Numbered from the stretch's first letter, positions 28,378 through 37,182 are shown. The stretch is 64,000 bases of DNA from an uncultured Coriobacteriaceae bacterium (GCA_902786015.1 CADAAU010000012.1:1-64000); one strand, 5' to 3'. The notes: a model not told the origin generated them from the letters alone. Numbers and translations: made by a program.

Positions 28378-29691
28378 ATGAATCTAATGGGCAAGAGGAT
28401 TGCGAGCGTTGCGCTTGCGGGTACGCTTATTGCTTCTGGTTTGGCCGGTTGCGGTGGCCAAAAGCAGGAACAGCCGGCGGAGGAGCAGCAGCAGGCCACC
28501 GAGCAAACTCAGCAGGCGGAGGCGAAGGAGCCTACCACCACGGCGGAGCTTCTTGAGGCGTACAAAAAGAATGCCGACATCAACAACTGCCACGCCGACA
28601 TGGATTTGGGTATCACTCTTTCGAGTTCCGGCGAGAACTTGGTTTCGGTTACCACTAAGGGCAGCTTCGATGCCATTGGTGACGAGGCGCATGGAACCAT
28701 GACCGTGACCGGCGCAGGTGCCTCCACGACCGCCGAGAGCGGGTACGACGAGACTTACGGCGAGACAACGACGACCGCTGCTCAACCTACGACCGTCGAG
28801 ATGTACATCACCAAGGAGGGAACGAACTACGTCACCTACTCCACCTCCGATAACGGCACCACTTGGACCTCTTCTACAGCTGCCACCAATTCCTCGCCGG
28901 CAGCAAGCCTCGCTGACGAGACGATTCTGTCCGGTGGCCAGTTCGCGAAGACGGCCAGCGGCTATACGCTCACGGTTACGGGCGACAAGATCATGGGCGC
29001 CCTTGCCAACACCGGAATGACAAACAACATTACGGGACTCGATGCAAGCATCACCAATGAGCTCGCCAACAGCACTGCTGTGTACACCTTCGACACCGAC
29101 TGCCGTCTGGTAGGCTGCGACTTCAACGTCGCAATTAACTCTGGCACCAACGCCTCTACCGCCACAAACACGACAGTGACCACCGGAGAAGAGGCCGCTC
29201 TTGATTCGGTTCCCATGACCCTCAAGATGGACATCAAGCTCACCCTGAGCAACTATGGCTCGGTTACGGCCGCTCAGGTACAGGTACCCGCACAGGTCAA
29301 GCAGGTTGCAATCGCTTCGACTACCGGCGATGCCCTTGGCAACACGACCAGCACCACAAAGAAGACCGTTGCTTATTCTGAGTATGACGAGTACGGCAAC
29401 CTCATCGAGTATGACGAGGACGGCAACATCATCACTGACTCCACGACCGGCACTGGCACCGCCACGGGAACTGGCACCGGCACCGCTACGGGAACCGGTA
29501 CCACGACTGGCACGACGACCGGCACCGGCACCGGCACCACGACTGGCACTGGCACGGCTACGGACACCACTACTGGTACGGCTACCGGAACAACCGCCGG
29601 CACCACCACTGGTACGACGACGGGCGCTGCCACGACAGACGGGACGACCGGCACCACAACCGGCACCACGACGACTAACGCTGCCGTCTAA
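28378..29691 (+). CDS. Lipoprotein with Thr/Gly low-complexity tail
   Basis: 437 residues. Lipobox GLAGCGG after a short signal, then a Gln/Glu-rich spacer. A globular domain follows from about 45 to 330 (ELLEAYKKNADI, DMDLGITLSSSG, GTMTVTGAG, ATMTLKMDIKLTLSN-type strands). It resembles the surface lipoproteins that test resistance with repeated beta strands, but I cannot name the family. The last about 85 residues are almost only Thr, Gly and Ala, ending TNAAV. Start ATG 28378 has GAAAGGGG upstream. A TATAGT hexamer at about 28336 could be its -10 box. The tail may span the wall. Confidence 0.75.
   Translation: MNLMGKRIASVALAGTLIASGLAGCGGQKQEQPAEEQQQATEQTQQAEAKEPTTTAELLEAYKKNADINNCHADMDLGITLSSSGENLVSVTTKGSFDAIGDEAHGTMTVTGAGASTTAESGYDETYGETTTTAAQPTTVEMYITKEGTNYVTYSTSDNGTTWTSSTAATNSSPAASLADETILSGGQFAKTASGYTLTVTGDKIMGALANTGMTNNITGLDASITNELANSTAVYTFDTDCRLVGCDFNVAINSGTNASTATNTTVTTGEEAALDSVPMTLKMDIKLTLSNYGSVTAAQVQVPAQVKQVAIASTTGDALGNTTSTTKKTVAYSEYDEYGNLIEYDEDGNIITDSTTGTGTATGTGTGTATGTGTTTGTTTGTGTGTTTGTGTATDTTTGTATGTTAGTTTGTTTGAATTDGTTGTTTGTTTTNAAV
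29447..29685 (+). repeat. Coding low-complexity repeat (Thr-Gly)
   Basis: Degenerate 6- and 12-base units of the type GGCACC / ACGACT encode the TG and TT run at the lipoprotein C terminus. Codons vary (ACC, ACG, ACT, GGC, GGT), so it is not a pure microsatellite, but it can still change length by recombination. Confidence 0.85.
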
Positions 29692-29716
29692 TCTGCAGCT
29701 CTCATAGATTGTCTCA

Positions 29717-29753
29717 CGAGCCCCGGGATTACTTAGTATCCCGGGGCTCGTTT
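29717..29753 (+). terminator. Terminator of the Thr/Gly lipoprotein gene
   Basis: Perfect arms GAGCCCCGGGA / TCCCGGGGCTC with a 10-base loop, followed by GTTTC, 27 bases after the stop. Confidence 0.8.
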
Positions 29754-29757
29754 CGGT

Positions 29758-29801
29758 GGCAAGCGATGGGGATACTCCCCATCGCTTGCCTTGACCGCAT
29801 G
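29758..29801 (+). repeat. MITE-like interspersed repeat, copy D (short)
   Basis: GGCAAGCGATGGGGA, a TAC loop and the perfect complement, followed by the family flank TTGACCGCATG. The outer ends are missing. It ends 17 bases from the stop codon of the acylphosphatase gene on the minus strand and may terminate that transcript. Confidence 0.75.
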
Positions 29802-29818
29802 TAGTTTGGGGCTCGCTT

Positions 29819-30118
29819 CTATACTCTAGTCACAACGAAGCTCTGTTCGTCTGGAACGACGTCAATCTTTGTTTCTGAGGCAATTGTCCAGCCATTACCA
29901 AAGCCTGGCACCAATGCCGTCACATGTTTTACGAAATCCAACTGTTCCTGCGCACCACCCTGCACTTCGGCCCTTACCGTGCCGTCACGCTCGTTACACA
30001 CCCAGCCTGTTACATGGGCTCGCTCAGCACAGACAACGCATGCGTATCTAAAGCCCCTGCCTTGCACATGGCCCAAGAATCTGTAAAGAACCCGTTGCTT
30101 GGCATCAGTTGCATCCAC
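29819..30118 (-). CDS. acyP: Acylphosphatase
   Basis: 99 residues, the usual size. The active-site loop GHVQGRGFR carries the phosphate-binding Arg, and GWVCNERDGTVRAEVQG carries the catalytic Asn. It hydrolyses acyl phosphates such as 1,3-bisphosphoglycerate or acetyl phosphate. The GTG start at 30118 has AAAGGAGAGG upstream. The middle Val of the usual QGVGFR is Arg here. It is a single gene. Confidence 0.92.
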   Translation of the reverse strand: MDATDAKQRVLYRFLGHVQGRGFRYACVVCAERAHVTGWVCNERDGTVRAEVQGGAQEQLDFVKHVTALVPGFGNGWTIASETKIDVVPDEQSFVVTRV

Positions 30119-30211
30119 GGCCTCTCCTTTTATTGTAATTGGCTTGTTATTTCTGTCAAATCAGGTATTACCTGCTACCATCATATACGAAACGAGCCAT
30201 GGGAGACCAAT

Positions 30212-30451
30212 ATGCAGTGCCCATATTGCGGACATATGCTACCTAATGATGCAGCTCAGTGTTTACACTGTAAGGCTGTTATCTCTATGTCCAACAAAAG
30301 GCACGAAACCTTGGTTACCATCTTGTTTGTAGCCTGTGCGCTCGCCTTTGTCGCCCTATTGGTGTATGCGGTGCTGTTCTGGCACGATCTCCAATTGCCG
30401 GGCTACAGTCGTCCGATTCATGCGCCTCTCACCGCCATCAGGACATCCTGA
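30212..30451 (+). CDS. Small zinc-ribbon membrane protein
   Basis: 79 residues. It opens with a zinc ribbon (CPYCGHMLP then CLHC) and carries one strong membrane helix at about 34-58, so the ribbon is probably cytoplasmic. ATG 30212 follows GGGAG by 6 bases. The end overlaps the 3' end of larC by 34 bases in convergent orientation. Function unknown; similar small proteins are often annotated as zinc-ribbon domain proteins. Confidence 0.6.
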   Translation: MQCPYCGHMLPNDAAQCLHCKAVISMSNKRHETLVTILFVACALAFVALLVYAVLFWHDLQLPGYSRPIHAPLTAIRTS

Positions 30452-31704
30452 TAAGGCACACCTTTCTCACGTGATATTGTAGCCACGGCCTCATGCTCAA
30501 AGTATGTTCTTTCGGTCCCGTTGGGGAGCGTCACGCGCTTAGAGCGAATCGGGCCATAGACCGTTTGGACCACAACTTCTTCCCTCTGCAACGCGGTGCG
30601 ATCAACTGGGTACCTTCGGACTCCAATAGTGGTGGTGTCCTCAAAGAGCACATCCTCAAGCGACGATATACGCCCCTCCAAACATAAGGCCTCGATTTGA
30701 TACCCCGGCCTTCCCTTCTTCATGAATACCGGAATGAAGTGAGCCTCAAGCGCCCCCTCATCATACAGACGGTCCAGAACGAATCCCAATGCTTCTCCAG
30801 TGCAATCGTCAACCTCGGTCTGTAATTTCCAAAGCGAGCCGGCATGTCCGGAATGATCTGCGTGTTCCGTTGCACATTCCATGAGCGTCACACGCAAAGA
30901 ACTAGGTGGATCGTAGGCTCGCTTACCGCATCCCAGGCCTGTAGCTATGATTCTGTACTCTTCTGGAAGCTCTTCCTGCGTACCAAAAGCTGCTACAATC
31001 GCGGCCCCCGTTGGAGTGACAAGCTCTCCTTTTCTGTGGGCTCTCCGAAGCATGATTCCGTATTCCTCTACAATGGCCGCGACGGCAGGAACGGGAATTG
31101 GCAATACTCCATGAGCGCAACGAACGCTGCCTTCCCCCTCGGCAAGTGGGGAAACAATAACCTCGTCGATACCGAGGTCATCGAGGCACCATGCCGCAGC
31201 AACGATGTCAACAATAGAGTCGATAGCACCAACCTCATGGAAATGAACCGTCTGAGGGGTTTCTCCATGGGCCTTGGCCTCCGCTTGCGCGATGACCTTA
31301 AAGACCTTCATCGCCTTGGCCTTCACGCCCTGTGTAAGACCGCTCTCGTCGATGATATGACGAATGTCCTCGAGGCTTCTGTGCTCGTGGTCATGCTCGT
31401 CGTCAAGGACGTGATTGTGATGGTGACTGTGCTCGTGCCCATGGCCGTGCTCGTCAATGCTGCCATAGAGCCATTCCATGTCATAGTCGTGATTCTCGTA
31501 TCCTTCCTCGAGTACGACGTCAAAGTCACAACCCACAAAAGCGCCTGCGCTCTTCTTTGAGACGCGAATCGAGAATCCCTCAAGCTGTAGGCTCTCCAGT
31601 GCCTCATTGAGGCCATCTGCACTAGCTCCCGCATCGAGAAGCGCCCCTACGACCATGTCGCCACTAACACCACTATCACACTGCATGTAGAGGACACGTT
31701 TCAT
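30418..31704 (-). CDS. larC: LarC, nickel insertase for the nickel-pincer cofactor
   Basis: 428 residues in a single uninterrupted frame. The family start MKRVLYMQCDSGVSGDMVVGALLDAG is clear, followed by a His-rich stretch at about 90-110 (HGHGHEHSHHHNH), VHFHEVGAIDSIVDIV, and a C-terminal domain with VDDCTGEALGFVLDRL. LarC is a CTP-dependent cyclometallase that puts nickel into the pyridinium-derived cofactor made by LarB and LarE. In Lactobacillus plantarum LarC needs a programmed frameshift; here none is needed. ATG 31704 has GGGG upstream. larB ends 12 bases before the start. Confidence 0.93.
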   Translation of the reverse strand: MKRVLYMQCDSGVSGDMVVGALLDAGASADGLNEALESLQLEGFSIRVSKKSAGAFVGCDFDVVLEEGYENHDYDMEWLYGSIDEHGHGHEHSHHHNHVLDDEHDHEHRSLEDIRHIIDESGLTQGVKAKAMKVFKVIAQAEAKAHGETPQTVHFHEVGAIDSIVDIVAAAWCLDDLGIDEVIVSPLAEGEGSVRCAHGVLPIPVPAVAAIVEEYGIMLRRAHRKGELVTPTGAAIVAAFGTQEELPEEYRIIATGLGCGKRAYDPPSSLRVTLMECATEHADHSGHAGSLWKLQTEVDDCTGEALGFVLDRLYDEGALEAHFIPVFMKKGRPGYQIEALCLEGRISSLEDVLFEDTTTIGVRRYPVDRTALQREEVVVQTVYGPIRSKRVTLPNGTERTYFEHEAVATISREKGVPYQDVLMAVRGA

Positions 31705-31716
31705 GATTACCCCAAT

Positions 31717-32499
31717 CTATTTTGTACGGGCATGGTCAATGAGCGCCGCTTGGAAGCCCGCTCCAAATCCATTGTCTATGTTTACGACTGATGTACCACA
31801 TGAACACGAATTGAGCATTGCCAGCAGTGCCGACAGACCTCCAAACGAGGCACCGTACCCGACGCTTGTGGGGCACGCAATCACCGGGCACGCACATAAG
31901 CCGCCAATGACGCTCGCCAAAGCGCCTTCCATACCAGCGACTGCCACTACAGCCGTTGCTTGCTGCAACAGATCCACATGCGATAGAAGTCTGTGGATGC
32001 CCGCAACACCCACGTCATAGAGCCTCTCAACGCGGCTGCCCATAGATTGGACAGTAATCGCTGCCTCTTCCGCACAGTACAGATCGCTCGTCCCCGCGCA
32101 CGCCACCACAACGAGCCCGTTTCCATTGGGCTCCGGCATCTCCCCCACGACAATCGCTCGGGCGTCCTCGTAGTACGTCGCAGGATAGCTCGCACACAGC
32201 TCATCTTTGGAAACGAGGTCCAAAACGGCCCCTGCCTTCGCTGCATCTACCCTCGTCGTAAGCACATGCTTCTGGCCTCCAGCCAGTAATGCGCCATTTA
32301 TTCGAACAATCTGCTCGACTGTCTTTCCGGCTCCATATACAATCTCAGACGTTCCCGTCATCAAACCACGATGATGGTCCGGCCTCGCGAATCCCAAATC
32401 CTTTATGGGACTAGCGCCGACACGACCAACGGCATCCTCTACCGCTACGTCACCACGAGCAACGTCTTCCAGCAACGCGCGCAATTCACTTCTATCCAT
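31717..32499 (-). CDS. larB: LarB, NaAD carboxylase/hydrolase for the nickel-pincer cofactor
   Basis: 260 residues with a PurE-like C-terminal core (VAVAGMEGALASVIGGL, CPTSVGYGASFGGLSALL) and the family N terminus (DLGFARPDHHRGLMTG). LarB carboxylates nicotinic acid adenine dinucleotide as the first step of the cofactor. ATG 32499 follows a weak site; the peptidoglycan hydrolase gene ends 13 bases upstream, so they may be co-transcribed. LarA, the racemase that uses the cofactor, and LarE are not in this window. Confidence 0.93.
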   Translation of the reverse strand: MDRSELRALLEDVARGDVAVEDAVGRVGASPIKDLGFARPDHHRGLMTGTSEIVYGAGKTVEQIVRINGALLAGGQKHVLTTRVDAAKAGAVLDLVSKDELCASYPATYYEDARAIVVGEMPEPNGNGLVVVACAGTSDLYCAEEAAITVQSMGSRVERLYDVGVAGIHRLLSHVDLLQQATAVVAVAGMEGALASVIGGLCACPVIACPTSVGYGASFGGLSALLAMLNSCSCGTSVVNIDNGFGAGFQAALIDHARTK

Positions 32500-32512
32500 A
32501 TGACATCATCCG

Positions 32513-33901
32513 CTAGTTCAAAACAATGCCGCCGAGCCAGCCCCAACGAACCGGTACGGTCTCTCCATAATAGGCAATCCATTCGTCCAATGAAATCGTA
32601 CGAATGTACCCAATATTATCCATCACCATTCCATCACCGATGTACATGCCAATGTGTCCGTAAATCCGCCCGGCAGAGGTATGGGGATGAGTCGATACGG
32701 CCACAGCCATACCAGGCCGTAGGTCTGCCGGGTCAGAGCTGTAACAGTACTCGGCATACATGTCGTTCGCATTTCCCGATATGAACTCAAATCCCGCGTT
32801 CATCATAACGTTCGAACACCAGGCAGCACACAGACCACCTCCCGGTGAAGGCGTGCTTTGACACGCCGCAATTACCGCAGCGGCAGACCCAGTTCCAGAC
32901 CCACCATCCCCAAGTCCCTGCGGCACGGACTCATCCTCACTTCCCAGCTTTTGCTGAGGCTCGTCTTCACCTTGGTTTTGCGCATCGGAATCAGACGTCT
33001 GCTCAGGCTCGGGCTCGGGCGCGGATTCATCTTGACGCTGGGGCTGTGATTCGGCCAGTCTCTCAGGCTGTTGCTCGGACTCTGCGTCAGGCTGTGGTTG
33101 CGGCTGTTGTTGTGGCTTTGACTCAGTTGTTGACTGTTCCGGCTGTTTTGCCGCATCCTGAGCGCTCTGCTCCTGCTTCTCGGTCTTTTGCCCAGTCTGT
33201 GCCTGTTGGGCGTTCTCGCGTGCTTTTCGCGCCTGAGCCGCCTCCTGCTGGGCACCCAAAAGTTCCGCTTCCTGCTTAACGAGCAGAGCACGGACATCAG
33301 AGCTCAGGCCGTCAACAACCTTTTGTGCATCAAGTTGCTTGTCACGCATCGCCTCAAGCTGCTCTTCTTGTACACGACTTGCTTCTTTGAGCTTTTGGTA
33401 CCGCTCGTTCAACTGGTCGCGTTCCCTACTGAGCTGTTCGCGCTCGTTTTGTACGTCGCGAATCAGCCGCGACTGCTCCTCGGTAACCTTGTCGTAATAG
33501 TAAAGCCCACTAATGACGTCCTCGATGGAGGTCGATCCAACAACAAGGTCAACGACGCCGCGATTACCGTCTTTGTATTCGTCGGCCACATTTCGCGAAA
33601 GCTTGTCTCTCTTTGTGCTGAGCCTTTCCTCTATGACGTCGATGTTCTTCTCGATCTTTCCTATGCTCTTCTCTACCTCGTTGATGTCATCGAGCGTAGC
33701 TGACTGCTTTTGGCTCAAAACCTCGTACTCGCCCGCAATCGTATCGAGCTGGGACTGTGCACTGGCAAGCTGCGATTGCGCGTTTGCCAAATCTGTGCTT
33801 GTTTCCGCATGCGCTGGCGTAACACCTACCGCCGTGACACTAAGGGCTGCAATAAGCCGCAAAACACCACGGCGGGAAACATTGCCACGTTTGAGCTGCA
33901 T
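32513..33901 (-). CDS. Secreted peptidoglycan hydrolase, coiled coil plus NlpC/P60- or CHAP-like domain
   Basis: 462 residues. A signal peptide (LIAALSVTAVGVTPAHA) is followed by a PcsB/CwlO-type coiled coil at about 33-235, then a low-complexity linker of Gln, Pro, Ser and Glu to about 335. The C-terminal domain has the Cys motif GGLCAAWCSNV and the His motif YGHIGMYIGDG, so a cysteine peptidase that cuts wall peptides is likely. CwlO-type enzymes are often controlled by FtsEX-like transporters acting on the coiled coil. It lies between larB and pilO on the same strand, with 57 bases to pilO. Confidence 0.82.
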   Translation of the reverse strand: MQLKRGNVSRRGVLRLIAALSVTAVGVTPAHAETSTDLANAQSQLASAQSQLDTIAGEYEVLSQKQSATLDDINEVEKSIGKIEKNIDVIEERLSTKRDKLSRNVADEYKDGNRGVVDLVVGSTSIEDVISGLYYYDKVTEEQSRLIRDVQNEREQLSRERDQLNERYQKLKEASRVQEEQLEAMRDKQLDAQKVVDGLSSDVRALLVKQEAELLGAQQEAAQARKARENAQQAQTGQKTEKQEQSAQDAAKQPEQSTTESKPQQQPQPQPDAESEQQPERLAESQPQRQDESAPEPEPEQTSDSDAQNQGEDEPQQKLGSEDESVPQGLGDGGSGTGSAAAVIAACQSTPSPGGGLCAAWCSNVMMNAGFEFISGNANDMYAEYCYSSDPADLRPGMAVAVSTHPHTSAGRIYGHIGMYIGDGMVMDNIGYIRTISLDEWIAYYGETVPVRWGWLGGIVLN

Positions 33902-33958
33902 TTATACTCCTTATGCGTTGCCGAACAAATCGGCAATTTGTAAAAAGACTACGTTACG

Positions 33959-34570
33959 TTACTTGTCGCGATTGATAAGAACGCTTAGGTCCTGTCCTCC
34001 GGAAGACTTGTCTCCTTCATCCATCTTTAGTCCCTCGGGGGCCTTCTCAAAGAATGTGACTTCGATTACAGCCGAGACAGCTTTGTCTTTGTTTTGGATG
34101 TTGAGGGCATTGATCTCGCAGGGATACGGCCCGCGGGCAATGTTTTCGACGATAGATCTGGCCTCCTCGTATGCTCCCACTTCGTAGCCAATGTTGCCGC
34201 TCCGATGCACGGCGCCGTCATCTTCTGAATAGGTGGGGTTGTCGAAGTCCATTTTGTAAACCGATGTGTTCGAAAGGACGCCGTTAAGATATGCCATGAG
34301 ACTCTGTGTGTTGTCGTAGGAGGGCATAATCGTAGGCTTCTCGCCCTTCTTTTGGTACTCCTCGACCGTAGCCTTCATTTTCTCGAAGCTCGCCCTACGA
34401 TCCTGATACGCCTGCACTTGCGTCTGGGTCTCCGCAATCTGTGTATCAACCGACGCGATTTGGTCTTGGATGTTTCTAAAGACGAACTGGTACCACAACA
34501 CAATGATAAGAGCCGCCCCCAGCAGGCCAAGCATTACCTTCTCGCGAGTGGAAAACGTATACGTTAGCAT
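33959..34570 (-). CDS. pilO: PilO-like type IV pilus assembly protein
   Basis: 203 residues: a short cytoplasmic start, one membrane helix at about 12-32, a coiled coil at about 35-75 and a ferredoxin-like C-terminal domain. Position after pilM and pilN and this plan fit PilO, which with PilN forms the periplasmic alignment complex. ATG 34570 has GAAGGGAAA upstream and is 1 base past the pilN stop, giving tight coupling. Sequence identity to known PilO is low, as usual in this family. Confidence 0.72.
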   Translation of the reverse strand: MLTYTFSTREKVMLGLLGAALIIVLWYQFVFRNIQDQIASVDTQIAETQTQVQAYQDRRASFEKMKATVEEYQKKGEKPTIMPSYDNTQSLMAYLNGVLSNTSVYKMDFDNPTYSEDDGAVHRSGNIGYEVGAYEEARSIVENIARGPYPCEINALNIQNKDKAVSAVIEVTFFEKAPEGLKMDEGDKSSGGQDLSVLINRDK

Positions 34571-34571
34571 C

Positions 34572-35201
34572 CTATTTCCCTTCCTCTTGAGGTCCCACCA
34601 AGGTAACGACCAGCGTCGCAACGGTGTCTTTGGTCTTGTCCTTTTGTGTACTCGCAGTGGTAACGTTGGTTCCTAGAACGATGCTCTCCTTTTCGAGCTC
34701 GCTCGCAAGGTTTCCTACGGTCTCGAGCGACGCTCCTTGAATGGTGAGCGTGAGCGTTGAGTCTGCTAGTACGATTCCCGTAACCGTTGCCTGGTTCATG
34801 ACCTTGTCCTGCACCATATTGAGGACCGTAATGGCATCGACCGAGCCCGTACCGAACTTGGCGGTATACGCAGCATATGCCTCGGCCACCTGTGCATACT
34901 CGCTCGAAGGGTTGCTCATTTCCAAGAGCATGGCTTGTTGCTGGGCCAAATGATTCTGCTTTTGGGAAAGTTCGCCAAGAGGATCGAGCACTCCGAACTT
35001 CACCACAGCTATAAGACACACGAACCCCAAAATACCCAACAAGATGACCTTACGTAAATCAGTAGCGGCCTTCTCGGTTTGGTAGAGGTTCATGGTAGTC
35101 TTTGTGGGCAAATCCGTGCTCACCGCACCAGAATCCTTGCCCTTTTTGACCATGCCAAGGATGGTCGAGAGGCTAACCTCTTTGTTCCAATCAAGCGCCA
35201 T
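34572..35201 (-). CDS. pilN: PilN-like type IV pilus assembly protein
   Basis: 209 residues with a cytoplasmic N-terminal part (about 1-50) carrying MNLYQTEKA, close to the PilM-binding INL motif of PilN. A membrane helix lies at about 52-72, then a coiled coil and an alpha/beta domain (TVTGIVLADSTLTLTIQG). ATG 35201 has GGGGAGG 9 bases upstream, and its first 11 bases overlap the pilM end. It partners PilO and PilM. Confidence 0.75.
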   Translation of the reverse strand: MALDWNKEVSLSTILGMVKKGKDSGAVSTDLPTKTTMNLYQTEKAATDLRKVILLGILGFVCLIAVVKFGVLDPLGELSQKQNHLAQQQAMLLEMSNPSSEYAQVAEAYAAYTAKFGTGSVDAITVLNMVQDKVMNQATVTGIVLADSTLTLTIQGASLETVGNLASELEKESIVLGTNVTTASTQKDKTKDTVATLVVTLVGPQEEGK

Positions 35202-36210
35202 GAGCGATGGCCTCCCCTTCCAACAAGCCGGCTACAGCAAGCGCCACCGCGCCAATGCCAGGCTCGCTCGCAAGCTCTGGTGGCAGAACCTCCGACGCAT
35301 AACCCAGCGGAATATCGAATGAACGCTCCATAACATCCATGAGCTGCTTGATCTGCGAGCCGCCGCCAAGCACGTACATGTATTCAACGTCTGCCTGGTT
35401 CGAGAAGTTGTAGAAGTTTATGACCTTGTTGATTTCGAAGCACAGACGATCATAGACCGCCTCGCACTCCGGCAGATCGAGCACACCCTCGAAGTTCGAC
35501 TGCTTATATGTACTCGCAACGTGCCGATCGACGCCCTTGAGGTCGGCAATCGTCATATCGAGGTCCCTGCAGCCAAAGTCGATGGTCTTTGACGCTTTGA
35601 ACTTGCCGCCCTGCAACAGGTGCACCGCCACTGCTAAGTTTCCGATGTCGATAAAAACCTGAGACTTTGGTTCCTCGTCGGGATGAGAGGAATGATAGGT
35701 GGACACAAGTCGCATATAGGCCATTTGCGCGGGAATAATCGCCTTGAGTCTAAAGCCAGCTTTCCTGAGAATCTGTGCCCGCTCCTCGATGAGCTGACGC
35801 CGTGCGGCAGATGCATAGAGTTCGAGGCTCTGTGGCTCGCCTTCTTCGTTGCGCACGATCTCGTCTACCGCATAGTCGTAGACATACGTCTCGGGGTCCT
35901 CGTCTATGTAGTCACGAAACTCATATGGCAGGTTGATTCGCAGCTCCGCCTCATTCATAGGCGGTAGCGTCACGTGCCTAAAGAATGCGCTCGAATCGCC
36001 GAGGACCATAACAACGTCGCGTTGGCGTATTCTTTCGCGTTTGCGAATCTCCGAAAGAATAGATACCAGAGTTTGAGGTGACGATATGCCATCCTCGTTC
36101 ACCGTGTTCTCTGGAAGCGGCTCCGATATGATTTTGACGCCGCCCCCCGACCGATAGACAATCTTGAGCGTACTCGTTCCAATGCCTATGCCCAAAAAAG
36201 AAGCTGCCAT
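35191..36210 (-). CDS. pilM: PilM, actin-like type IV pilus assembly ATPase
   Basis: 339 residues of the PilM/FtsA actin-like fold: LGIGIGTSTLKIV at the start for phosphate 1, VFIDIGNLAVAVHLLQGG for phosphate 2, YMYVLGGGSQIKQL for the adenosine site, and GAVALAVAG at the end. PilM links the cytoplasmic motors to PilN. ATG 36210 has CGGGAGG upstream; the open frame extends 53 codons further through a non-coding-like stretch with no site. Confidence 0.88.
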   Translation of the reverse strand: MAASFLGIGIGTSTLKIVYRSGGGVKIISEPLPENTVNEDGISSPQTLVSILSEIRKRERIRQRDVVMVLGDSSAFFRHVTLPPMNEAELRINLPYEFRDYIDEDPETYVYDYAVDEIVRNEEGEPQSLELYASAARRQLIEERAQILRKAGFRLKAIIPAQMAYMRLVSTYHSSHPDEEPKSQVFIDIGNLAVAVHLLQGGKFKASKTIDFGCRDLDMTIADLKGVDRHVASTYKQSNFEGVLDLPECEAVYDRLCFEINKVINFYNFSNQADVEYMYVLGGGSQIKQLMDVMERSFDIPLGYASEVLPPELASEPGIGAVALAVAGLLEGEAIAHGA

Positions 36211-36302
36211 GCGCACCTCCCGTAGTAATTCCTTGTTACCATGATACGCGATTAAACCCTGCTTGGATGCAAAACCTTTGGATAATCCCCCAATGGAGTG
36301 CA

Positions 36303-37124
36303 TCAAATCAAAAACATATTGAGGTACCAACTCACGACCGGACCACCCGCCAGCATGCATATCCAACACGCGATAGCAATGGCCGGACCGAACGGGAACG
36401 ACTTTGGATCAGCATCCTCTGGTTTGCTCCTCCCTCTGAGGAGTGGGCCCGCCACAAGTCCCACGATGCAGGCCACAAGAACGAGGAAGAGGCATTGCAT
36501 CCATCCGAAGTAGAGTCCTGCCACAAACAGCAGCTTGAGGTCCCCTCCGCCAAGGCTGTCCCTGCCCAAGACACGATCCATGACGAGGGAAAGGAGCAAC
36601 AAGGGCACAGCCACGGCAAATCCGCCTATGAGCGTGTCTCGCACAAGCATCGCCACATCGCCTTGCCCCGTAACGCCAACCGCCACAATATAGGCAGCAC
36701 GCACGGCTATACAAAACAAAATGATGGAATTCGGAATAATCAAGCTGTCCAAATCGATGAGCGATAAGGCAAGAAGCGCACTGCAGAATGCACAGAGCTC
36801 TATGGTCTCTAGTGAAAGCCCGTACACAAGGAAGACCGACACATATGCCACACCGCTCACGAGCTCCGTGATGGGATACCTGCCGCTCACATGCTCGCCA
36901 CAGTAGCGACAACGGCCCCGCGAGAACACCCAGCTCAAAACGGGTATGAGATCGAGTATCCCCAACTCGTGCCCGCAAGTCGTGCAATGGCTGCGACCGT
37001 GCATCACCGACTCACCATGTGTCACGCGCCATGCCATGCAGTTCACGAATGACCCCATGCAAAGGCCAAGCACTGCCATGAGGACCGCACAATATGCAAA
37101 TACCACTGGCGAATCCAGCACCAT
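36303..37124 (-). CDS. pilD: Prepilin peptidase (PilD family)
   Basis: 273 residues, polytopic. The cytoplasmic N-terminal loop carries two zinc pairs (CTTCGH and CRYCGE), and the two catalytic Asp motifs are present (LIDLDSLIIP and GGGDLKLL). It cuts and N-methylates type IV prepilins. It heads the pilD-pilM-pilN-pilO series, 92 bases ahead of pilM. No prepilin, PilB or PilC gene is in the window. Confidence 0.93.
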   Translation of the reverse strand: MVLDSPVVFAYCAVLMAVLGLCMGSFVNCMAWRVTHGESVMHGRSHCTTCGHELGILDLIPVLSWVFSRGRCRYCGEHVSGRYPITELVSGVAYVSVFLVYGLSLETIELCAFCSALLALSLIDLDSLIIPNSIILFCIAVRAAYIVAVGVTGQGDVAMLVRDTLIGGFAVAVPLLLLSLVMDRVLGRDSLGGGDLKLLFVAGLYFGWMQCLFLVLVACIVGLVAGPLLRGRSKPEDADPKSFPFGPAIAIACWICMLAGGPVVSWYLNMFLI

Positions 37125-37182
37125 CCTTTTCTCCTCCCACTGCCGACTTCATTACATCAGTATAACGCTACACAACTTGTCC

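Noticed and set aside
29373..29669. Minus-strand open frame of 98 codons rich in Val and Pro
   Set aside because: It is the antisense of the Thr/Gly repeat of the lipoprotein; the composition follows from the repeat and it has no ribosome site.
29447..29685. Possible CRISPR array or tandem repeat array
   Set aside because: Units are 6 and 12 bases, in frame, without spacers; this is coding low-complexity sequence.
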